Origin: Begonia masoniana | Taxonomy: Eukaryota; Streptophyta; Magnoliopsida; Cucurbitales; Begoniaceae | Assembly (NCBI GenBank): GCA_022432975.1 | Contig: CM039512.1 | Coordinates: 38,627,936-38,691,935, forward strand | Direction: 5' to 3' | Length of the DNA: 64,000 nt | Part shown: positions 44,230-55,170 of the stretch, in pieces | Numbering within the stretch: position 1 is the stretch's first letter | Layout: each line of letters opens with the position of its first letter | Made by a program: the position numbers and the translations under genes | Notes under the pieces: model-generated | What the model saw: only the letters and a program-made list of their open reading frames with translations | Databases searched by the model: none | What the model was told of the DNA's origin: nothing

Positions 44230-44987
44230 TAAAGATGACAAATGAGCTGGCCGAGTTGAGCCAAGTCTGAAAAATCTAGATCACCGAGCCTAACGAGTTA
44301 AACAAAACGAGTCTAACGAGCTTACCAAATCCAACGAGCCGAGGCTAATGAGCTAGACCAAAAAAATTTCAACCCGAGTTAGCTAGCGAACCAATGTTAA
44401 AAGAGCCGAGTCGAGCCAACTCAATGAGCCGAGTCGAGCCAGCTGAACGAGCCTAACGATTCTTACAAACTGAGTTTAACGAACTAAATATACATAAATA
44501 TTTTCAATTTATATAAATATAATCTATAATCTGTATAATTATAATATCAAAATATAATAATTAGTCGTTTAGTTAATAAATTTTTTTTTATTAATATCTA
44601 AAATAACACATTTTTAGGAAAAAAATTATTTGACATGATCTAATAAAAAATATTACACGAATACCATTACAAATATTTGACAATTGCATCATTACCAATA
44701 ATTTGAAATTAGGGGTGAAAAAGCAGCCAATCGAGCCGACCTTAAAAAGTCTAGCTCACCGAGCCTAAAGAGGTAAATGAGTCAAGTCTAATGAGGCAAA
44801 CGAGGCGAGCATAACAAGGTAAACGAGCCGAGTCTAACGAGCTGAATTTATCTAACCCGCAAATTTTTTTTTTTAACCCGAACCAGTTTGCGAGCCAAAG
44901 TTAAACGAGTCGAGACGAACCGAACTTGCTACAACGCCAAGCTGGCCGAGCGAGCTAGTGAGCGAGCCTGCTTGTTTAACATCTCTA
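44230..44987. mobile_element. hAT-like non-autonomous element rich in GAGCCGAG repeats
   Basis: Imperfect terminal inverted repeats: TAAAGATGACAAATGAGCTG at the left against TAGAGATGTTAAACAAGCAG (reverse complement of the right end). The interior repeats GAGCC(G)AG(T/C)CTAACGAGC words, with an inner TTAGGGGTGAAAAAGCAGCC near 44706 that may be the end of a second copy. An 8-bp duplication is not clear (GCTCGAAC against GCTGATAT). Confidence 0.5.
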
Positions 44988-45101
44988 GCTGATATAGTCT
45001 AACTTTGATTTACATAATTATTCTTTTTCATATGAAAAAGGGTGAAATAAGAAAATCAATTCCTGTAAAATAAACTTAATTGGGTTTATATTTGAAAATT
45101 T

Positions 45102-45339
45102 GGTAAATATTAATTTACACCCTATAGTATGATGGTGTTTACATCTGACACCTTATACTTTGGACATGATATCAACTGACACTCCCGTTAGACTGTCCGT
45201 TAAAAAATTGCTTAATGGACAATTTAATAGAGATGTCAGTTGATAACGAGTCAAAGTATAAGGTGACAATTGACGAAATTCATTTGAGAAATTAGCTGCA
45301 AATATTCCCTTACTTTAGGGGGTAAATTGATATTTATCC
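45102..45339. mobile_element. Foldback MITE with 10-bp duplication (Mutator-like)
   Basis: Ends GGTAAATATTAATTTACACC and GGATAAATATCAATTTACCC (reverse complement of the right end). Inner inverted repeats ACCTTATACTTTG/CAAAGTATAAGGT and TCAACTGACA/TGTCAGTTGA make most of the element a hairpin. TTGAAAATTT occurs at 45092-45101 and 45340-45349, fitting the 9-10-bp duplication of Mutator-like elements. No coding capacity. Confidence 0.82.
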
Positions 45340-45349
45340 TTGAAAATTT

Positions 45350-46023
45350 ATACAAATGCGGAAATGATACGTTGATTAAAGGTAGTAAAGCTATGACTTT
45401 CACTTTGGTAAGTTAAAAGTGGTTGTTATCGAACGAATTGATGAGTATGAATCAGGACAATCGTACTATGCGTTTTAGCTATTGGTGAAAAGTGAACTAA
45501 ATGTTTTGGTCAGCAAGACGCTGACAAGGATGATCTGCTTGATCAAATGACTAATTAATGATTAAAGCATAATTATGCATAAACAATGCTTGATGATGAT
45601 TATTAATAAAGTTGATCCAACTCATTAACTTAAGACATATCTTGGTAATTAGGTTGATTAATTTAATTAAACTCAAAAATTTCTGAAGTTTTATGAAATG
45701 GAGACAAATCGTATGGACTGGTAGTTTATCAAATCAAATACATTTAGATAAAAAAAAATATAAATAAACGAAATCAGAAAGAGGAGAAGATATTATATAG
45801 AGAAAATGACCGAAAGACGGTGACAAAGAAAACTTTTTGGAATTTTTTAGAAAAGTTTCAGCACAAGAGAATTTTTTGTGGCATCTAAAGGAACATCTAG
45901 TATCATATTTATGAGTTGAAATTGTGACATGGGTAAGTGAACTCAAATTTGTTAGATTTGGATGACCATGAACTAAGTTTGCGTTAGTAGGTGTTTTGAT
46001 ATGAAATTTTATCTCAATTCAGT
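45350..46023. other. Unassigned AT-rich sequence
   Basis: No gene, repeat family or element end recognised. Confidence 0.5.
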
Positions 46024-46031
46024 CTAAAACA

Positions 46032-46782
46032 TAGGGCAGGACACGGTCTGGTTCCGAGTCCGTATCGAGACTCTACGGTCCCAAATTTTCAGTCCTAGAA
46101 CAAGTTTTGAGAGAATCGGGACTGAACCAAAAATTTTAGTCTTGTCCCGGTTCCTCCCACCAAATATATATATATATATATATTTTAATTTAAAAAAAAT
46201 ATTTAAATGCACAGCAGAATTTCAACCAAATGCAGCTGCCTCTACAAATTTCAAGACAAAAAATCACCTACAGTGAGTAGTGAGTTACACATACAGTGAG
46301 GGTTTCAGCGAGGTGAGCAGTGACCAGTGAGTCAGCGACCACCGTGGGCGAGCAGGCAAGCACGAGGTGGTCATCGAGCAGAGCGCAAGACGAGCGAGAG
46401 CGCGAGCGAAAGTGCAAGCAGGAGCGCGAGCGAGAGTCACCGTCCCGCTGGGCGAGCAGTTGGAGCGAGAGAGTGCAAACTATGAGCGAAAGCAGGACTG
46501 CGGGAGAGAGACTGAGACGAGAGAGTGCGAGCAGATGAAACTGAAAGTTAGGGCCAGGGTTCTGTAAACCTACAGCAAAATTTTAAAAATATAATGGAAC
46601 TCAGTCCGGACCACGGTTCTTTGGGAATTTTGATTCTGGACCGTGGATCAGACCAACTCCCATGGAAAAATGGTGGAATGGACCAAAACTGGACCAACAA
46701 GCTGGGATTCCCGCCCGAAACCAGACTGAAACCGTCGGTCCTGGTCTGGTTCTCGATCCCGGTTTCGTTCTGCCTAGCCCTA
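46032..46782. mobile_element. Non-autonomous hAT element with 8-bp duplication
   Basis: CTAAAACA occurs at 46024-46031 and 46783-46790, a perfect 8-bp duplication. The ends are TAGGGCAGGACACGGTCTGG and, as reverse complement of the right end, TAGGGCTAGGCAGAACGAAA. Subterminal GGTTC(C/T)-rich inverted segments flank a (TA)10 run (46163-46184) and a purine-rich GAGCGAGAG stretch (46370-46535). No transposase is encoded. Short reading frames inside are low-complexity. Confidence 0.88.
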
Positions 46783-46790
46783 CTAAAACA

Positions 46791-47895
46791 TGTTATGAAT
46801 CTATGTAGTTAGTTTTAAATGCAAAATAGAATTAAGGTAGAAATGAATGGTGGTTGAGCATGCGTACTGCAAAATTACGTTCGAAGTCGCGACTTAGTGT
46901 ACAAGTTACTGCGGCATTTTTGTGAATGTTTAAGAGTTCTATTGAATTTTTTAGGATGCCACAATTTTCGAGAAAGAATGTCACGATGATGTCTCACAAC
47001 TTAAGCCTACAACGCAAAGTTTAATTTGTTGCACTTTCTTATTGACGTGAAAACATAAGTTTTGATATCAAATGACGCAAAAACATGATGCTTAAACAAA
47101 TGGCATGAAAAATGACACTTCGATACCAAGTGATGCAAAACGGGTGAAGTGGTCATAGGAGTGGGAGACCTTGAATGAAGGTTGGACGTCTGGATTGCAA
47201 ATAGCTCTGGAGTTCAGGTGTACGGAATGGAGGGTCGATGACTAGAGTTTGACAAAAGAAGAAATTAGTGTTCGGGAGCGGTGACGAGAAAAGAGTAACA
47301 ACGCCTGTAAAAGGTCGAAATTCACTGTTTTGAGGGAGATTTTGGGATGAATAAACTAGGGTCAATGAACAAATTTGAGAACGATTTTTCATATACAAGA
47401 CTAGTATCTAGCACAACTTTCTACCCCAATGACTACCTTCAATCAAAAATAGCTCTCAAACATGATAAATGTGTTAGTTTCTACAACTTTATAAAAGATT
47501 ACATTCAAGGATTGAAGTGTGAAAGCTACAGTAAGAAGATAACTTGTTCACCTATCACAAATGAACAAGAAATTGAAACACAATTCCACGATTAATAACA
47601 ACAGATCAGTTGTTTTACTAGAAAGCAAAGGGAGGACGAATCAACTCTCTAATTTTTTATTATCATCCCACTAAGTAAAAAGAGCCCTAAAGAGAGTTTA
47701 AGTTGCTCCAACAATTAGGGTTATGTTCTAAAGATAGTTTACTAGAATGTACGTGGATGCTATAGGATTGTAAATGATGCATTAAATACTCTTTCCTCTA
47801 TGATCACCTACAAAATAAATGCTAGAATTATTATTAGAAAATCTCTATGCTTGATTGTGAGTTAAAGATTCCCATAGCACATCAATCTAGTAATA
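46791..47895. other. Unassigned sequence
   Basis: One 82-codon open frame (47347-47595, starting MNKLGSMNKFENDF) has no recognised motif and no neighbour supporting it. I see nothing else. Confidence 0.45.
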
Positions 47896-47899
47896 GCTG

Positions 47900-48270
47900 T
47901 CACATTTTATTTGAAATTTTGATTTACAATTATGTCATTAATGAAATGGCTATTAGAAATATCGTCGTTGTTGATTGAAAAAATACTTTTTAAAGCGACT
48001 GAAGTGTGTAGAAGAGTGTGTCTCCTTGGTGAATTAATCTTCCCAAGAAACTTCCCTCGAAGAAAGTGTGAAGATTAATGTTCCAAAGCCTTCATCAAGA
48101 TGTCCTTGGTGGGAGGTCATTGTTGAAGTCCTTGAATTCTTCAAGCTTTCAGAGAATTTTGCTCAGATAAGGTTCAAATGCATCAAATATTCATCCATCC
48201 ATTTTTTCTCACTATTTTAACTTCAAGATAGATTAGCAGGATTTTCTTGTTTTTTTGTTAAATATTGTTG
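47900..48270. repeat. Diverged direct repeat, copy 1
   Basis: Shares with copy 2 (49130-49520) an ordered set of words: TTCATCAAGA(T/C)(G/A)TCCTTG, CTTGAATTCTTCAAGCTTT, CAGATAAGGTT, and TGTTA.ATATTGTT. A shorter third trace is at 49895-50060. Possibly the LTRs of an old small retroelement, but no TG/CA ends or primer site were established. Confidence 0.55.
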
Positions 48271-49129
48271 GAAACTGCATATCTTAATATTGATTAATGT
48301 TAAATATTAGATGCTCCAAGTGTTTTTTGTTCTGGAGTCACTAATAGACTTTGTCCAAAGCCAACATTAGCAAACATCAAGATTACTTTATTTGATTAGA
48401 AGATTAAGCATATTGTTGAGGGATAACCCTGGAAGAGAAGTCAATTGAAGAAGAGATTATTTATGATCATGAAGGGTCACTTTTATGATGGATTCAAAAT
48501 CTATAACAAGCTAGCAAAGAGAAAAAGATGGCAAAGAAAGTGTTGAATTTTCAATCACTATGATAAAGTTCGAGTTTGTTGACTCATCTTCCAACTCACT
48601 TAAAGAAAGTCTTTAAAAAAAGTGATGGCTAAACTAGAACCATTATTTATGGAGATATTGAAGAAATAAAAGGGCTATCAAAAGAGAGAGATCATACTAT
48701 GATGGATAACGCATGGCTCTAAACAACTTTCCAAAAACGTTACCATCCTTGATAAAATTAAGTGATAAACTTTTGGAGAATCATTGTGATGAAACACTTA
48801 CAGATGACTTTGGTTTTGAGTGTGATTGGAAAAACCTAAGCTGTGATTAGAAGCATTACATAATTCGAAGATCAGGGTAGACCTCATAAATTTCTTTTGG
48901 GATAAGTATGTTAAGTTCAGTCAATTAAGACTGAACCAGTTCAGAAGGATCAAATACTTTTGGATAAAGAAAGACAAAATTAGTCGTTGTTCATTTTTTA
49001 AGGAAATTTCTTGAAGTTCCCTGATTTTAGGACAAAATCTTCTCAGGTCTGGTAAGATGGTGTGCCACGGCCTTGCCTCGGCCCACATTTTAATATCTTG
49101 CATTTTCTATGTTCTAATAATTGTTTTAT
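48271..49129. other. Sequence between the diverged repeats
   Basis: No readable protein domain. If the repeats are old LTRs this would be the internal region. Confidence 0.4.
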
Positions 49130-49520
49130 GTTTTAGTTGACATGTCGAATTATGCCATTAATGACTACTAGAAATAGGATTAGAGTTGTTTGCAAAAATT
49201 GTTTTGAATATTGAAGAAGAAAAATAGAGAGTTCTCTCTAGACAACCGATGTGTGCAAAGGAGTGAGTTTCATTGAAGTTGTAATCTTCTAGAGAAACTT
49301 TTAGTGACGAAACTGCAAAGATTAACTTTTCAAAGCATTCATCAAGACATCCTTGCTTGTCATTGTTGCAGTCTTTGAATTCTTCAAGCTTTTGGAAAAT
49401 TTCATGCAGATAAGGTTTCAACTACATCAAGAATTCATCTATTCATTGTTCTTTCTATTTCATGTCTGAGATAGATTTCAATATATATATTTTCATTTTT
49501 GTTGGATATTGTTAGAAATT
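49130..49520. repeat. Diverged direct repeat, copy 2
   Basis: See copy 1. The two copies lie about 1.2 kb apart in the same orientation and are much diverged. Confidence 0.55.
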
Positions 49521-50532
49521 AAATGTTTGAATATTTGTTCTTTGAATTTGGTTGATTTTGTATTCATCTTTGATTTGAGCCTTGGAAAATAGTTTAGATA
49601 TTACTTTTGATTGTGGATTTGAATTGGAAGGCTCCTCATCTGGTAGATCAAAGCATTAGCTCGGTCAACTGAGCTTTGGGGTGACTGAACCAGAAGCTCG
49701 ATTGACCAAATCATCTAAAATTCATTTTACCCTTCAATCTGAGTTTTCTTGTCGACCACCCAAATATGTAGGTTGACTGCTCAATTCTGCTAAATTTGAG
49801 TATGTTTGATATATGACGACCAATATTTTTTTGATGTGCAACAACCTAAATCCTTGCCCACTATTTTAATTTCTTATATTTCCTTTTATTTTAAGATAAC
49901 TTATCATACTTTATTTGAACTTTGACTTATTTACAATTTTGTCATTATGAAATAATTATTAGAAAAGAGTTGGGATTATTTGGAAAAAATAGTTCAATTC
50001 AGTTTGGTTACAATTCTCTATAGAGAAATTTCTTACTCGTTGAGCACTTAAAGTATTTTATTGATTTTTTATTTTACCTTATCATTCAAGTGCGGTGAGT
50101 TTGAGTGTGACAGTTATTGGATGTTTCATCTACTTTCTTTAACTAGAACTCAAGGTAAGGATTCACTTTTCTCCATTTGGAGGCATTTTGTTCTATTTCA
50201 TCAAGTTTAAGTTTTTCTTCCATTATTTATTGGTGTTGAACTATTCTTTTGCCTATTAATGTTCCTTTCCATTTTTATTATCAATTTCATTCGATTGTTT
50301 GGTTGGTTCTGATTGGATCTCTCATTTCACCCTAAATCTGTCGATATTTGGTCACCCTCTTCACGTCACAAGTGTCCGCTCAATACAAATCTACGATCTA
50401 TTTCCATTTCTAGGGGCCCTGTCTCTAACCGGGTTGCCTTCTCCCAAACCCTAATTCTTCTAACATCGAGTTATTGGTGTCTCACTCTTGATCTGAAAGC
50501 CCGCTCTCGAGATAGATCTTCCATTCTTTGTC
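49521..50532. other. Unassigned sequence left of element D
   Basis: Contains words such as GGTTGACTGCTC and TCGACCACCC around 49650-49800 that hint at an LTR-type repeat. A third trace of the diverged repeat lies at 49895-50060. No gene recognised. Confidence 0.4.
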
Positions 50533-51167
50533 TATAGCACCTGGCACTATTGACTCAGTTTATTTTAACGATTAATGGTGTATGTTTTATGGATGAAATT
50601 GAGAGAATTATTGATTAGGTTAATGAGTGAATAAGTAAGGGCATAATGGTAAATAGAGATCTATAGTGGATAACATATTTAAGGGAGGGTTTAATGAGAT
50701 TTAGCCGCCACCTTACTCCTCTCTCCCTTTTCGGATCTTAGCTCAACAGACCTTCCCTTGGCGATTCTCCAGCGATTACCTCTCCGATTTCCTTCAACCA
50801 AAGTGAGTTGCATTTAATCTTGTTTCGGTTTTTTTTTTTTTTGTAGCTAGGAACAAGAGAGGATTTAGTGGTATGTTTGGGAGGGGGGATGTGCAGGGTA
50901 GTTTCGGTCCTTGTGAATGACGACCAAGCCAACGGTATTATGGTTTCATGGTCCTGACCTTTTAGTTAGTAGACATCCTAAGGAATCTATAATCGTTTGA
51001 GTCATCCAAAACAGACAAGTGTTGAATCTGTTAAACAATATGAGAGTTAGATCAAAACTAGGAAATCCCGAGTTTAGTTAGCTTAGAATGAACCGTTAGT
51101 CTTCTTTAGAGAGTCTAATGAATGAAGTTTAGTGAAGATTTAATTAACACTCTGTTTATGGTTTTAG

Positions 51168-51220
51168 GTTTGAGCAAACTCTCGAAATAGCTTACAACCG
51201 AATATTTTCCAAGAGACCAG
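51168..51220 (+). other. Putative 53-nt mini-exon, E-family LTR
   Basis: Between GGTTTTAG and GTAAGTGG; the counterpart of 19888-19937. Confidence 0.45.
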
Positions 51221-51394
51221 GTAAGTGGAGTATGTGTGTGCCTTCAGGCCTACATCACAAAACAGTAGGTTTATACTTGTTTGAATGTTTTCTGTATGTC
51301 ATGCATCACGTTTTTTTTTGGAAAGAACACAAAAATGAATTTACATGTAATAACATGGTAAGGCATGAACAGATTGTAACAGACAAACTGTTAA

Positions 51395-51665
51395 GGGAAC
51401 TCATCCACCCCTTAATCGATGAAGAGGATGTATAACTTTGAGAAATTGATCCGCTTCCCAATGGAATATAGGATCAGATCAACTGTTAAGGGAACTAACC
51501 GGCCCCTTAATCGATGAAGAGGATGTATAACTTTGAGAAATTGATCCGCTTCCCAATGGAATATAGGATTAGATCAACTGTTAAGGGAACTAATCTGCCC
51601 CTTAATCGATGAAGAGGATGTACAACTTTGGAAAATTGATCCCACTCCCAATGGAACTGAGGGAT
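51395..51665. repeat. ~95-bp tandem repeat, about three copies
   Basis: CCCCTTAATCGATGAAGAGG, ATTGATCC(G/C)CTTCCCAATGG and GATCA(A)CTGTTAAGGG words repeat. Related to 19545-19740 in the E LTR. Confidence 0.9.
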
Positions 51666-51801
51666 CAGATCATGTACGAATGAAATCACAACTGAGTTGA
51701 GAAAGTAGAAATTGCATGAACAGGATTGATGTTTCAGCATTTCATTTCATTAATGCTCTACTTATTTAGCATTAGGCTAATAGATGAGTTTTGTGATGTA
51801 G

Positions 51802-51819
51802 GTGCTGACTTTTCAACAG
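51802..51819 (+). other. Putative 18-nt micro-exon, E-family LTR
   Basis: GTGCTGACTTTTCAACAG between GTGATGTAG and GTGAGTTTTC. Confidence 0.45.
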
Positions 51820-52179
51820 GTGAGTTTTCTGAGTTTACAGAAGGATAGACGAAGTTGATAGAGCACATCTATGCCACGGTTTGGTGCACTGATGAGGCAG
51901 TTTCAATAATGTCAGTATGTGAAGTCTTAGTGGACAAGTGTTTTGTTGATGTGTGCTGATAATTTTTATGACAGTGATAATTTTAATATTCCTGTTATGT
52001 TTTTGAAGTTACTCTGATAAGGATACATTGTTAATTTTAACTGTAGTTCTTTTACTGGATTTTGACATTTTACGGAGTCAAGTTATTTTGAATGGTAACT
52101 GTGAAAATTTGCAAGTTTTTTCAATATTAGAGTTGTTCACTGCTTAGAGTGCAATCAGTCAAGTTGTTGTCAAAGAGTC

Positions 52180-52640
52180 GTGGACGAGAATGTCGTCCAA
52201 AGACGTGGACGAGCATATCGTCCACTCTGTGGACAAGTGTAGTCATCTCAGGTTAGGAATAGGAACATCGTCCAAAGTCACGTGGCCCGTGGATGATAAA
52301 ATCACGTGGTCCGTGGACGATGAGTTTAAGTAAGTCTATGGACTTTAGTCCGTGGACGATGAGTCTTTGTAAACCGTGCGTAATGAAGTCACGTGGCCTG
52401 TGGACGATAAAGTCACGTGGCCCGTGGACAATAAAACTTAAGTAAGTCTGTGGACGAAAATCCGTAGACGTTAAACCTATGTAGCTGTGGACGAGGGGAA
52501 CAGTAGTTCAAAGTTGTCGTCCAGAGTATTGTTATCCAAAACGTTGTCGTTTAAATTAATGTTGTTTGTAGCGATATCGTTCACAGTCACTTGTTCAGAG
52601 CTAGTCGTCCAAAGTCGCTTGTCCAGAGTTCGTCGTCCAA
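52180..52640. repeat. CACGTGG / GTGGACGA short-repeat zone
   Basis: Degenerate repeats of GTGGACGA(T/G), AAGTCACGTGGCCCGTGG and GTCGTCCA(A/G)AG, with complementary orientations present, so hairpins are likely. It is at the palindrome-zone position of the E-family LTR. Confidence 0.85.
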
Positions 52641-52655
52641 AGCATGAAGTCACGT

Positions 52656-54108
52656 GGAAATTAATGTTGATTGTTTTATACGATTAGTTATAGTTGTGCA
52701 ATATGAACTGTACATGAATCACGCTATTTCAAAATAGCATGAAAATGAGTTTTACACGTGTTTTATAAAAGGAACTTAATTAATGAAAAGAAATGAATGC
52801 ACGTAATCCCGGTCACGAAGAGGTGGAGTTCAGTCATGGTTGTCCTACAGGTGAAGTATGTCTTCTCCCCGGTAGATGGAAAGAGCTGTCTAACCACCAG
52901 ACGTGCCCTCTTCATTTGGTGAGAGTTAGACCTCGGTGACATCCCGTTATGTAACATAATGAATGAAATAAATTGCATGATTTACGAACTACATATGCAC
53001 AACATTCATTTTCATTTACGAGATTTATTGAGCCCTTAGCTCATAGACTGTTTCTGTGGTGTAGGTGATTTTGAAACAGGTGAGGAATACGTTCCTCTAC
53101 TGGACGAACGCATGGATTGAAGAAAGATGCCTGTTGGAGCGTGCTTGACAGTCGACACGTATTTTGACCTGTGGGGATGACATGTAGGTATTTTGGGGAT
53201 ATGATAGACAGAAATAGTCAATAAATGTATATGAGGGCTTAATTGGGCTGATGGGTGATTGGTTAGGAAACATACGTATTTTGATGTTTTGGAAATCTCA
53301 TTTTATGAATTTCTTTGCTAATTATTTTATTAGGATTATAGTGGATCTGTTTGGAGTTATTTTAGATTGGGTATGGATACGCCCGAGTTTTAGAGCTATC
53401 CATGCAGTTAGATTTCATAACTTTAGTCTCGTTTCGAACACGTTCTAGGATATGTTTCGAGTCGTGTTTTTGGTGATTGATGAATTGAGGAATGAATGAG
53501 GTTATGAATGGTTTTATGTTGAAGTGTTTGTTATGAATGGTGTTTTGAGGTAAATTGATGAAGGGACGAAGGTAAGGAAGGAAAATTGTGAAGTGTGAAG
53601 GATGAGGAAAACATATGCAGGGGGAAAAGAGGCAGCTCTCTGGAATTCGGATTCCAGAGAGCATGCCGATCGATCGCCAGAAGGGGCGATTGATCGGCAT
53701 GTATATTGGCCAACTCTCTGGAAAAACCTGAGAGTTAGCCGATCGATCGCTTGCAATGGCAATCGATCGGCTCTTACGGGCTACGGTCTGGATGAAATTC
53801 AAGAGTGGCAGCCGATCGATCGCCAGAATGGGGCGATCAATCGGCTGTCTATGGGTCGATCGATCTGCTGTCAAATGGCCGATCGATCGCCGCTTTGTTT
53901 TTCTTGTTTTAGACATTTTTTCCCTTGGCTTTTACACTGTGTTTTCCCTCAGTTTTATATGTTTCTTTAATTGATTTTTGAGATGATTTCAACGACTAGG
54001 ACTTCGATTTAGAATAATAAGAAGTCTAAATTAACTTAACGTTTTAAAATGAATAGAAAATGAAAAATTTTACGAGAATTTTAAGGGTATAGAATAAGGG
54101 ACGTCACA
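52656..54108 (+). repeat. Right part of D 5' LTR (B/A-like layout)
   Basis: Begins at a join within AAATTAATGTTG and continues with the motifs found in the middle and end of the A/B families: TACATGAATCAC, ATGAAAATGAGTTT, a GGTGACATCCC block, a micro-exon (53065-53079), (A)TCCATGCAGTTAGA, CTCTCTGGAATTC/GATTCCAGAGAG (53637-53661) and CCGATCGATCGCC palindromes (53664-53890). Ends AAGGGACGTCACA. Confidence 0.82.
53065..53079 (+). other. Putative 15-nt micro-exon, D LTR
   Basis: GTGATTTTGAAACAG between CTGTGGTGTAG and GTGAGGAATACG. Confidence 0.5.
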
Positions 54109-54113
54109 AGTTA

Positions 54114-54126
54114 TGGTATCAGAGGC
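54114..54126 (+). promoter_or_regulatory. Primer binding site of element D
   Basis: TGGTATCAGAGGC differs from the Met-tRNA complement only near its end. Confidence 0.85.
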
Positions 54127-54269
54127 CCCCGATTTTAAAATTGGTTATGTAGACTGCTCAACTGCACAGCCACTACGCGAACATCTTTCTTCAACTGTAA
54201 TTACGTTTTTTTTTATTTCCTTATTTTGTTTCTTAGGATTATTTGTTTTAATTTTATAGGAATTATAAA

Positions 54270-55170
54270 ATGGTCCGAGGTAGAGAGGCCAGAGACGAAG
54301 CCCTGGATAGGGTGACAGATTTATTGGATCGTCAAGCCCAGCATATGGACAGGCAAGCGCAGAAATTGAGAGCCTGGTAAACCATGAGAATCAAAGAGCC
54401 TAGGATATAGTCATTCCAAACAATCACGGTATGGAGAGGTTCCAAAAGCTACGGCCTCCGATTTTTAATGGACAGTCTTCGGCCCCCTCTATTGCTGAGG
54501 AGTGGGTTTGAACCATAGAAGATAGGATGGGGAAAAGGTTATATGCGCTACCTTCCACTTGGCATCCGATGCCCGATTCTGGTGGGACTTGATCAAAGCA
54601 GCAACCAACGTGACAGTAATGACGTGGGAACGATTTGGAACTGTATTCTACGATAAGTACTTCAACCGTACTGTGAGGGTGCTAAAAGGACGGAGCTCAC
54701 GCAGCTAAAGCAGACTGGCTCGGTTGCGGAATATATTCAAAAATTTGAGGCCTTATCTCGGGTTGCACTACGTCTAGTGAGCGACAACGAATACAAGGTA
54801 CACTAAATTATGGAAGGGCTGAATCCAGAAATCCAGAAGAGCATCATAGTATCTGGAATGTTGAATGTGCCTTATACAGATATCGCAACCAGAGCTCTAG
54901 AATTTGAAGATGCAGAACTAACGTGCGTGAAGCCAAGGGAGCCTACTAGGGGCTTCTTTCGTGAAATCCAGCCTCAATCACGGAATCGAAGTTGGCAACC
55001 AAGAGGACAACAGCCACCACAACAGAGAGGTATAAAAAGGCTCTTTAATGGAAAGGGCGACCAAGACAAAGGAAAACAGGTGCAAGGGGCTTCTCAAAAA
55101 CCTATATGTCCTAAATGCCAGAAGGAGCATTATGGTGAATGTTGGTTGGGCACGGATAGGTGCTATCGAT
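54270..55170 (+). pseudogene. gag: Degenerate gag of element D
   Basis: Starts MVRGREARDEALDRVTD, like A and C, then loses frame near 54370 (RQAQKLR then a stop). Pieces of the Gag domain appear in other frames (ARFWWD-like near 54570, WERFGTVFYDKYF near 54630, [20 protein letters not shown] near 54700), with stops near 54806. From 54810 the frame is open through NVPYTDIATRALEFEDAE, the Gln-rich region, CPKCQKEHYGEC and DRCYR. There a deletion removed the rest of the zinc knuckle and most of protease. Confidence 0.87.

Larger units (their letters stand above)
50533..52655 (+). repeat. E-family LTR sequence forming the left part of the D 5' LTR
   Basis: Starts TATAGCACCTGG (E: TGTAGCACCCGG; the TG has become TA). 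It follows the E LTR through TATTGATTAGGTTAAT, GTGGATAACATATTTAAGG, AGCCGCCAC, a mini-exon (51168-51220) before GTAAGTGG, CAGGCCTACATCACAAAACAGTAGG, a tandem repeat (51395-51665), a micro-exon (51802-51819) and a short-repeat zone (52180-52640). The usual E LTR end is missing. Confidence 0.8.

Noticed and set aside
46320..46567. Arg/Glu/Ser-rich frames
   Set aside because: Low-complexity GAGCGAGAG stretch inside a non-autonomous hAT element; several frames are open equally.
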